NCBI GenBank assembly: GCA_963691655.1
Contig: OY829327.1
Coordinates: 81,852,019-81,916,018 of the forward strand
Length of the DNA: 64,000 bases
Direction: 5' to 3'
DNA from: Toxonevra muliebris
Taxonomy: Eukaryota > Arthropoda > Insecta > Diptera > Pallopteridae
The notes below the pieces were generated by a model, which was not told the DNA's origin, searched no databases, and saw nothing but the letters and a program-made list of their open reading frames with translations. A program made the position numbers and the translations under genes. The stretch's first letter is position 1, and each line of letters opens with the position of its first letter. Below are positions 55,323 to 64,000 of this stretch, in pieces.

Positions 55323-55642
55323 CAGGAATGCCAACTTATAAGGAATTCCTTGAATTGTTGGGAATCGACTTCAATTTTAGTTAGTTGTAGGGAATTGGGG
55401 AGTGAGATCGTTTTAGTGGGCGGCTGAAAATTTTAATTTTTTGTCAATTTGTTGATATGAAAAGTATATATTTTTTGTGTAAAACCTTTTATTAATTTTT
55501 TATTTTTATTATTCTTTAATTTTTGTTAAAAGTATTTTTATACATTACATACATGCATAAAAGTTGTAATCGTAAAGAAAAATATTATTTACTTTTTGTG
55601 CTAATTATTAATTTGATCTAAAATATAGAGTTGGCATCCCTG
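55323..55642. mobile_element. hAT-like non-autonomous element, family B, short copy
   Basis: The left end CAGGAATGCCAACTTATAAG and the right end GAGTTGGCATCCCTG are inverted repeats, and both match the ends of 60007-61063. The interior is short (320 bp) and AT-rich. Confidence 0.72.
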
Positions 55643-56293
55643 ATCAGCACGCAGCAGTGCGTTTGCTGCATCTCTTTTTTTCGATCTCTCAAAGTAACAA
55701 CCAAGCAGGAAACTTACATATACATTCAATAATATAATTAAAAAAGTTCAACAATACAAAGGTAATTGAAAAATTCTTTCTTTACCTGGTAAAGCAATTA
55801 CTATGTTTATGAAATCAATCCAAAAAGCATGACTAAAGTATAGCTAAGTACGAAGTTTTCTTATGCATTCACGTTCACACTCTCTACAGGGACGAAATCA
55901 ATAAATTCATATACATATACATACACAAAAGAAATCACATTTGTTCTCTCATACTAGTTACTCTTCCCCTTAGCACAGCGTTACCCCTCGTCTAGCCCTT
56001 ATGAGTATAGTATCAGCTCATATGTGTTTATTGCCCATATGTGTCGAAGTGCACATCAGTTAGACAAAAGGTCTTTTCCTAGTATTTGGTATTCTAAAAT
56101 AGTCTTCGACTCATCTGTGTATTACACTGCCCTGCAAATTTCAACTTTTCTTGTGCGAATAAAATGGCTGCTAGTGATTCCAAATGAGAGTTCATTTGAA
56201 AGGGCATAGCTCAAGCTTTCATTTTTGACATTAACGAAGTTTTTAGCACGTCAGGGCTCTACAATTTTTCAAAAATGGATAAAAACGTTTGTT
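55643..56293. other. Noncoding DNA
   Basis: No gene recognised. Confidence 0.5.
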
Positions 56294-56440
56294 TTAGGGG
56301 TTTCAACCTATTTTTTTTTTCGAAAACGTAACGTGATGGGATGTTTTTAATCCCAGATTCATGTTCAGCATTTATTCGGAAACAGTAGCAACCAACATAT
56401 TCGCAAAACCCGTGCAGGGCAGTTTTATTAATGGAATTTC
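56294..56440 (+). mobile_element. hAT-like family A, internal fragment (copy 4)
   Basis: The sequence 'aggggtttcaacc...aaaacgtaacgtgatggga...gattcatgttcagcat...aacccgtgcagggcagttttatt' aligns with 58895-59035 and 1700-1840. Both ends of the element are missing. Confidence 0.7.
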
Positions 56441-58635
56441 TTAAATCATTGAGATGTAGTGAAATTACAAATAACAGCTACTTGGTTTTGTGTGTGTGTG
56501 TGTGTGTGTGTGTGCAAAAAGGCTATTAAATGAATACTTAATGCTATTAAATAAACAAGGAAATATTGCGCATTTAAGCGCAATCGAATAAAATTACGAA
56601 AAATCTCAATTGTAAATTTCAAATTGCAAGTGAACGCAAACAAGCAACAGTACGAAGAAAAACAAGAAAACAGCAAAAACAACAACAGAATAAATAAATT
56701 TTCAACGAAAATGGAATATAGCAATGTTTTTGTATTCTTTCTTACTTTTTTACTTTCTACATACATATTTACAATACGGATACGATATGGATGAAATAAT
56801 CCAGAGCAGCAGCGGTAGCAGTAATAGTAAAAAAATAAGTAAAAACAATGAAAAAACTACAAAAATGTTTGGTATTTTTTATAGAAATTTGCGAAGAAAC
56901 AACGAAGAGTTGGCAAGCGGCAACTGGCAAATGGCAGCAACAACACAGCAACAGCTAAACATCAACAGCAAAAACTGCACGAAAAATGATAACGATTTTT
57001 GCTGTTGGTGGTAGTGTACTGGTGGTGTAGTGGTAGCACCGACCGATGATGATAATGGTCATGAATGTGTAGAGTGAGTGCAGGGGGTAGACAGAAAATA
57101 AATATAAAAAACATTTAACAAATTGCAACTGTATTACGGGCAACAAATAGCACGTGAATGGGGTTAAACAATACAACAAAAACAATCACAGCAATGCAAA
57201 AAAGAAGAAGCAGAAGATAAAGAAGAAGAGCACTACACTGATTGAGGTCTCTAGAGCAAATATGTATAAAAGAATAGAGAAAAGGAGGAGGCGAAGGCGA
57301 AGGCGGAAGAACAGCGGAATAACTTGTTGGACACGCAGCAAAACAATTGAAAGTTGAAATCTAAATTCCAATTTGAATTTAGGCCAAAAAACAAAAACAA
57401 AAAAAAACACCAAGTAAATAGCCGCAAACGCTAAACAACGGCAACTACAACAAAAGCCAGCAACAAAAAACAGTGCACAATTTCTGTTAAAAATTCCAAT
57501 AAAACTAGAGGAAAATGTAAAAATTTTATTGATATTTTTTCATGGGTGAAAAAAATTTTTGCTCTCCCAAATTCAGCATTAGAAAATACGCTTGCATGCA
57601 ACTCTGCTTGTTCTTTAAAAAAAAAAAAAAACAAGAACAGAAAAAGTATAAGGCTTTGATTGAATCACGTACCAATTTTCTTTTTTTTTGTTTTTGTATG
57701 TATATTGCTTTTGCTTTATTCCAAAGCTCTTCCAACATTTCTCCCATTTGTCACGTATAATTTTTGTACTTTAACCCATTTTGAACAGGTACCAGGAACC
57801 CGTGAATACAATTTTTTAAAGAACAGTTTGCTTTAGTCTTCACTATGACATTTGTGGTCTTAAAATAAATATATAAAAACTTTTTGTGTATTTTAGAGAA
57901 TATACAAGTAGTATGCAATTGGCCTGCCCCAAGAAATTGAGTTGGCCAATTGTAAGACGTAGCATCACTTCACCTATACAACATTATAACCAACAAGTTT
58001 ATTCTTGAGTCAAGTAGTATAAAAACATTAGTTTACAAGTTATTTCGTCGCCTGAATATTGATTTGGCGTATAGGCATAGGAATACTTATACACATACGC
58101 CAAATTAATTCTCAGGCGACGATTTGCTGAGAAATGTTTAAAATATGGGAAATTGCCCATTTTTCCATACGTTTTTCCAAAAAAAAAAAAGTTTGCCTAG
58201 CTGTCAGATTAAGTTAGTTTGAGTGGTTTCTTCTCCTTAACCCTTTCGACCCGGATGAGACAATATATTACAAAAATATTGAAAGCATAGGAAAGAATTT
58301 TTTCCGTTTTTTATGATCTTTGGTATAAAATATTGACGTTTGCTTTTCAGTTGGCAGAGGTCGTTGCTTGTGGTCGGTGTATATACAGTAGAATCGCAAT
58401 AAATCGTACCCCGTTAATTCGGAAATCTCAATAATTCGTAATAAACTGTTGGTTCCTTGAAAAAATCGTTTTAATTCGCAAAAATTCGATGCATTTTGGT
58501 CCCCTCGCTAATTTGTATTTTTTTCAAAACATGGCCTCTTATAAATTGAAATGGGATGTTGACAACCTCTTGTAATTCGTAATGCAAAATTACTATGTAT
58601 GGCACTATGATTCGAAATAAATCAATCATAGTAGA
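56441..58635. other. Noncoding DNA with GT repeat and purine-rich patches
   Basis: There is a GT run at 56491-56514 and an A/CAA/CAG-rich stretch at about 56640-57480, where open frames are compositional. At 58387 'cagtagaatcgcaataaatc' resembles a pogo/Tigger-type terminus, but no opposite end or transposase is seen. No gene. Confidence 0.5.
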
Positions 58636-59590
58636 CAAGGCCGTATTTAGGGGGGAGGTTTTGGGGGTTCTAACCACCAAAACCACCCTCCCGAAAAGTG
58701 AAAACTTTTTCTTAATTTTTGATATTGATTGCCAGTGAATGGGCAAAAAGTCAAAATAAAATCTATTGAATGATTTTTAAATAATTTTTAATCGGTTTCT
58801 TTCTAAAAAGTCAAATAAAAGAAAAAATTTTAAAAATAAATTTGAATTGAAATCGTACGAAGTTGTGCTACATGGCCAAAAACGGTATTTTCAGGGGTTT
58901 CAACCCAATTTTTCTAAAACGTGACGTAATGGGAAGTTTTTGAACTCAGATTTATGTTCAGCATGAAAAATTCATTCGCAAACACTACGAACAATTCACC
59001 AAACCCATGCAGGACAGTGTTATTGAATAAGCTTCAAAGTTCTTAATCTTAAAATATAATTAATCCTTTAACCCATTATTGCTCAGAGCACCCGACTCGG
59101 AAGATTTCAATGCTGTGACTGCACGAATTTAGGGAATACATGCCAACCTCATCCGGGCTCCTCATCATTTATAATGGCCCAAACTCCCACTGATAATCAT
59201 TTGAAAAAAATTAGTCTCTAACTATTTTTGGCATTTTTGATCATTTTTTTGAGATTAGGTTCATTATCAGTAATCGCAAGTCAAGGAGTTATCGACATTA
59301 TGTCTTGCACGATAAAAAATGTATTGGAATCCACATTGAATAATATTTATTTGAAAAAATTAAAATTGATTATTCTGTGAATTTTTTTTGTCATTTTCGG
59401 CCATTTTTTTTAGGTTAAGATTAAGAAAATTCGGAAACAAAAATTTTTTCTTAAGCTTTAAGACATTTATCCACTTTCCCTATCCTGATAGGGTCCATCA
59501 AATGCATCATCGTATTTAATTTATTGTATTTAAACATCAGTTTCATAAAAATTTTATATGAATATTTTCGTCGAATGTCGAATGAAAAGT
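58636..59590 (+). mobile_element. hAT-like non-autonomous element, family A, copy 3
   Basis: It begins CAAGGCCGTATTTAGGGGGG, the same end as copy 2 in reverse orientation, and is collinear with copy 1 for about 550 bp. It then continues through 'tgatagggtccatcaaatgcatcat', which matches the other half of copy 2. The far end is eroded near 'cgaatgaaaagtc', so no second terminus or target duplication can be fixed. Confidence 0.78.
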
Positions 59591-59594
59591 CTTA

Positions 59595-59915
59595 AGGCTC
59601 TGGCACATAGAGTCCGTTCTGTACGTGAGAGCGAAGTATACAACTGAGAGCCACTATAAAATATATGAAATCGGATGTGGTGTAGCTCATACACAACGTA
59701 TACGTTGAAGTAACGCGAGAAGTTGGGCAACTTTCAACTTTGCCGTACGTTGAGAGAGAGTTAAGAGTGTTGCAGCTATCAGCTGATTAATTTGGTGTAT
59801 GATTGCATATCCATTGGCAACGTATGCTTTGTGTCGCCTCTCTCCTTTGCTTTACTTCGTGTCAGTTGTATACTTCGCTCACACATACACAATGGACTCT
59901 ATGTACCAGCGTCCT
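59595..59915. mobile_element. 321-bp MITE with inverted ends
   Basis: The left end has 'catagagtccgttctgtacg' and 'agcgaagtatacaactgag'. The right end read on the other strand has 'catagagtccattgtgtatg' and 'agcgaagtatacaactgac'. The arms are about 55 bp. No coding sequence. It abuts the eroded end of the family A element. Confidence 0.75.
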
Positions 59916-60006
59916 AATTATACCTTTTTTCCATGTCTTTAAAAAAAAATAAAAAATTTTATGTAGTGCTATGTCTTTTAGGTCATGGGATTATATGTCC
60001 CAGTAG

Positions 60007-61063
60007 CAGCGATGCCAACTTGCGGGGAATTCCCCGATTTACGGGGAATTTTACTGGGTGCGGGGAATGAGCTATTTTTTGCGGGGAATTTAAAGTCGTT
60101 CAGCTCTTAATCATAAAAGTCTGTAGAATATTTTTTGCCAAATTTTATGTAATGTAAAACGTTTAACTTACGCAATATTTCATATTTTGAGTCTTAAAAT
60201 TTTCGTCTTTTCTTAAGTGGGCCCTGCGATTTATTGGTTCGAAGAAACCGATTTTTAAAAAAGAGTGCTATTTGAAAGTATTATATTTCGAAAGTATTTT
60301 GAGAAAATTTCAGAGAGACGCGGAGTGCTTTCGTAGATATAGACGATTATAGCGCCGAGTGTCTTCCATTTCGACCGTTCTGAAAGCTATGCCTTAGTCC
60401 AGCACCTCCTGATTAATAACTCTTAATCCTTGCTGACTAATCTGTTAACTTACAAATTACGGTCAGCCATCATAGAGAAGATGAAGTATATTTTAAATGT
60501 TAAAAACCGATAGTCAAAACTTTGAATCCGTTTTTTACAAAACAAGGTTTTTGCCATTTTTTATTTGAGTCAAAAGAGAGCCCATGTCTTCTTCTTTGCA
60601 AACTTTGATATTCAAAAGTGGGCTGACGATTGTTTATAAATGTTTATAAATAACTCGAAACACCTCATGTCGTTCAAATTTGGTGTGGCAACTACTACCC
60701 AATAGGATTAAACTTTATGCAAGCTTGAGCCGGATCGATTTTGAGAGTGGGTTTCCTTGAAGTGAAATCTCCCATGTGCCAAAAGAATTTCGGAGTCAGA
60801 AGGTACATTTCTATTAATCTACCAGTCCCGTAAAAATTGGTTAAGTTTTGGACCGAGAAAGTTCAGGGTCGCCTTAATATAACACTCATTGAGTGTTAAT
60901 TCAATTTTAGATAATTTTTCGTTTTCGTAAAATATTTTATGTATGGAAAGTGCGTGTCGCGCTGTTATAATATGAAATTATATCGATGCGTTGAATTCGA
61001 TCGAAAATCGGGGAATTTCTCGAGGGCTATCGGGGAGAAAGAAAAAATGAGTTGGCATCCCTG
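60007..61063. mobile_element. hAT-like non-autonomous element, family B, long copy
   Basis: Left end CAGCGATGCCAACTTGCGGG, right end GAGTTGGCATCCCTG, inverted to each other. The flanks cccagtag (59999-60006) and tccagtag (61064-61071) are an 8-bp target duplication matching at 7 of 8, as for hAT elements. It is 1,057 bp without a recognisable transposase. The left end contains repeated 'cggggaatt' words. Confidence 0.78.
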
Positions 61064-61071
61064 TCCAGTAG

Positions 61072-61407
61072 TACTTTGACGGAAGCTCCAGCGCCTCTGG
61101 CGGCGAAAATTTAAATTCTGGCACGTCCAAAAATCTGATAATTTCTTAGTGTTTAAGACTCACTTAGTACAAATATTGAACATCATGCAGTTTTTTCGAT
61201 TCAAAAGTGTTAACCTCAGAAAAAACGAAATATCGCGATAACAGCTTTTTTACACCACCATCACCATGGCTGCAATGTAAAACAAAAAGAATGGCAGGAT
61301 TAAATAAAGCTTTATTACTATTTCAGTATATCAGGTCTACAAAAATCATTTAGCATTTGGCAAAAACTTCAGAATAGTATTTAATTTGACGTTAGAAGAC
61401 TCTGCTA
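61072..61407. other. Noncoding DNA
   Basis: No gene recognised in this interval. Confidence 0.5.
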
Positions 61408-62220
61408 TTCCACTGAAGAATGATTTGCCAAAGGGTCAGCTTCGGGGACAACCCCCTGGGTTCGGGAACATCATAATCCCTTAATGGATTGAAGCCCCTC
61501 CTCGCACTCAATAGAAGGATGATTCCTTTCATCTCTGAGTGACAAAAGTTAAGTGAATTCTCTGCAAAAAATAAACCTTTTACGATTTGAACTCCGAGTC
61601 GGGAAAAGGTTATTGTGTTTGTCTTTATATCCGCACTAAGGAAAAGGACAATTCCACTTCCACTCGCAAAGCACTCAGGAAAAAGACAATAGCAGTTTTC
61701 AGTTTCCCTCGTCTATTGGTCGCATAGGATAAGTTACTTCCCTGAAAGCGATAAACTTTTCTCCGTTAAAACCTCCCGAAATAGTTTCACTATTTTCAAA
61801 TCATTTAAGCAGATTCGATCATATCTGTCACATCAACAAACCAAGAACTCCCTCTTTGGTCATATTCTGAGACCAAAGGGGGAAATGTTTACATTTAATA
61901 GGAAGTCATATGTAGCAAGTCTTACTTCACTATTTCCTCAGCATCACACTGCACGTTTCAGGTTATCCAGTTGGATGGTTCTTCCTTGTAGAATGGCCCT
62001 GAATGGCTGAAAGAATCTTCTTGTCAATCGCCTCAGTCATTTCCACCAACCACATTATATTGTGAGATATATCATTTGAACGTTTTCCCCGTAAACGAAC
62101 ACCCCAATATAGGTACTCTATAGGTTTCTCTTGTTCACACTTGTGTCTCACTTTCCCTTGTAGCTCACTTTTCTCATAATTCTCACAAATCGGTAATAAA
62201 GCCCACTCAAAACTTATCAA
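61408..62220 (-). pseudogene. Unidentified coding-like segment (GC-richer)
   Basis: The segment has a higher GC content than its flanks. On the minus strand it has two open stretches: 62220-61963 (with EYLYWGVRLRGKRSNDISHN, then IMWLVEMTEAIDKKILSAIQ) and about 61705-61408 (with GFNPLRDYDVPEPRGLSPKL). Their residue make-up looks like real protein and not chance translation. They are not in one continuous frame and I recognise no family, so this may be a transposon fragment, a decayed gene or unrecognised exons. Confidence 0.3.
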
Positions 62221-62659
62221 AACTCGGTTGATAACAATTTCTTTACTAAGTATTTAATTTTTTTGGCTTTCAAGCCAAACGAAAAGAATTTTCGCTACTG
62301 TCTTTGAATCCATTCCTGTATAGGCCATATTTCGAGAATATTTTCTTCGATTATTTTTTTCTTGAAAAATTAAGTTACACAATGCGATTAAATTCGATGT
62401 GTTGTCTTTGACATGAGGGTTGACTTCGGGTTCTAAAACAGGAAGTGATGCTGAGCACTTCTAACATTCACAGTTTTCTGGGCTAGTAACTGTTTTTAAT
62501 TTAAAGTTTTTGTTCTGGAACTGAGTTTGCAAAACTTAAAAGTTAATAAAAAAAATCTAGAGTAATGGTCTTGTATTGTGTATTTTTGATAAATTTGGTA
62601 TTTATAGTAAATTTGGTAATTTTACAAAAAAAAAAAAAAATACACACGATTTTGTGTTT
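62221..62659. other. Noncoding DNA
   Basis: No gene; AT-rich with a poly-A run at about 62625-62640. Confidence 0.5.
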
Positions 62660-63240
62660 ATTTTGATCAGCTGATCGAGCCCCATTTTGAATATTTTTTA
62701 GATCAAACAAGAGAAATCAAAAATAGGTTCTTTCAAAAATTTCAAAATTTCAACAAAATCGCTGGTTCATAGATAGCGCTTCAGTACAAAAAAATCCACT
62801 TTTCGCTGATTGTTGCGGCGGAGCCCTCTTTGGAATATATTTTAGATAAAAATTGGACCCAAAATAAATTTTCTAGGCCAAAAAACCTTGAAATGCAAAA
62901 TTTCGACACAATTGGTTGGTAAATAAATGGCGCCCCAGTGCAAGGGAAATTTTAATTTTCACCAATTTTTCTAACCTTGGTTCGGAATATATTTTAAATC
63001 AAAATAAACCCTAAAAAAATTATTTCTTTGTCCAGAAAACCCTGGTTAATAAAATTCTAATGAAATCGATAGGTCTATAGATGACAATCCAATGCAAGGA
63101 TAATTTCAACTTCCTCCTGATTCATTCAAAGAAAAGTCATAAATAAAGTGACATAAAGTGACATAAATGATTCAGTTGAAATTTTGTCTGCTAGGATTTT
63201 TTGGGCGAAGGAGGCTCCGGACCAAAGCGCCAAAAATACT
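62660..63240 (+). repeat. Degenerate tandem units of about 200 bp
   Basis: About three diverged units share 'gaatatattttaaatcaaaat/gaatatattttagataaaaa', 'aaaaccctggtt/aaaaccttgaaa' and 'tagatgacaatccaatgcaag/aaatggcgccccagtgcaag'. The family also occurs at 41360-41780. It has no coding sequence. Confidence 0.6.
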
Positions 63241-63302
63241 ATAAGAATTGATCTGTCAAATAATTTTCATAATTTTACAAAAGTGTTTTACTATTGCTGA
63301 AA

Positions 63303-64000
63303 ATGTCGAATTTCGTGCCAACAAAACAGCATTTGCGGGAAGTTTTAATTTGCTTCTTCCATTTAAAGAAAAACGCAACTGAAGCACATCGTTTACTCAC
63401 TGAAGCTTATCCTGACTATAGACGTTAGAATGTGTCAGGTGTGGTATGCCCGTTTCAAAAGTGATGATTTTGATGTTGAAGACAGGGAACGTTCAGGCGG
63501 CCCGAAAAAGTTCGAAGATGAAGAATTGAAGGCATTACTCAAAGAAGATTCATGTCAAACGCAACAAGTACTTTGCAGGATCTTTAGCATTGAGAATGAT
63601 TCAAAAGCAAGGAAATTGGGTGCCGTACGAATTGAAGCCGAGAGACGTCGAACGACGATTTTTCACATGTGAACTGCTGATTGAACGACAGAAAAGAAAG
63701 TGTTTTCTGCATCGTATTGTGACTGGCGATGAAAAGTGGATACGTTACGATAACCCAAAGCGTAAAAAATCATGGGGACCGACCGGACATGCATCAACAT
63801 CAACGGCAAAGCCGAACATCCATGGATCCAAGCTCATGCTGTGTATTTGGTGGGATATGGAAGGTGCCGTGTATTATGAGCTGTTGAAACCGAATGAAAC
63901 GATCACTGGCGACCGCTACCGACTACAATTGATGCGTTTGAGCCGAGCATTAAAAGATAAGAAGCCAGAATATGAGAATAGACACGACGAAGTTATTCTT
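63303..64000 (+). pseudogene. mariner transposase, frameshifted, cut by the window edge
   Basis: It starts MSNFVPTKQHLREVLICFFH with LKKNATEAHRLL, the typical mariner (mauritiana/Mos1-like group) N-terminus. Frame changes near 63425 (TAG in the first frame) and near 63590 move coding between frames: FKSDDFDVEDRERSGGPKKF, then GNWVPYELKPRDVERRFFT, then FLHRIVTGDEKWIRYDNPKR (first catalytic Asp), SKLMLCIWWD, and YYELLKPNETITGDRYRLQL. The window ends just before the expected second Asp. No left inverted repeat is evident upstream of 63303. At least two frameshifts make this copy inactive. Confidence 0.88.

Noticed and set aside
57154..57413. Basic or Phe/Leu-rich open frames on both strands
   Set aside because: The stretch is A/AAG-rich low-complexity sequence with no recognisable protein pattern.
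58387..58620. A pogo/Tigger element
   Set aside because: Only a short terminus-like phrase (cagtagaatcgcaataaatc) is seen. There is no opposite end and no transposase.

Overview
The window looks like nuclear DNA of a higher fly (Diptera, Cyclorrhapha; no closer placement is possible from sequence alone). It is AT-rich, full of CA/GT, GTAT/CATA and polypurine simple repeats, and littered with insect-type transposons: Tc1/mariner relatives, piggyBac, hAT-like non-autonomous elements and 5'-truncated non-LTR retrotransposons (LINEs). It contains no bacterial-style operons, rRNA genes, CRISPR arrays or recognisable viral sequence.

Only one host gene is supported. It lies on the minus strand and runs from a signal-peptide exon at 52795-52005 down through 43169-42910, 32342-31515, 28296-28001, 13629-13454 and 11584-11461, probably continuing past the left edge. 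All splice sites are GT-AG and all intron phases agree (2, 1, 1, 0, 2, then 0 at the last donor). The joined N-terminal 825 residues are a signal peptide, a long Ser/Thr/Gly/Gln-rich region, one thrombospondin type-1 repeat split by about 230 low-complexity residues, and a thrombospondin-N/laminin-G-like domain. I do not recognise the gene by name. It should be a secreted or membrane-anchored extracellular protein. Most of the transposons in the window sit in its introns.

The block 10359-17630 is repeated almost perfectly at 17831-25108, on either side of exactly 200 Ns. The only differences I see are small indels inside a TTTCC/TTTTC microsatellite. This pattern is best explained by two contig ends that overlap by 7.3 kb and were scaffolded without being merged. 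The second pair of laminin-G exons (20932-21107 and 18933-19056) is therefore probably not real.

Region by region. 1-10358: noncoding DNA, two copies of a hAT-like repeat, a nearly intact DD37D Tc1/mariner element (6645-7884), and a decayed LINE RNase H fragment. 10359-25108: the duplicated block, with laminin-G exons, a pentanucleotide microsatellite and two mariner-family relics per copy. 25108-32400: a LINE 3' half, an exon, a second LINE fragment, and the TSP1 exon. 32400-42900: degenerate 'gaccaaaa' minisatellites with tRNA-derived SINE-like sequence, polypurine DNA, and a LINE fragment. 42900-52800: exon 2, polypurine DNA, a 775-bp foldback element, a piggyBac relic with a LINE nested in it, a DD37E Tc1-like element, and exon 1. 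52800-64000: upstream noncoding DNA with several non-autonomous DNA transposons, an unidentified GC-richer segment, and the start of a mariner transposase that leaves the window.
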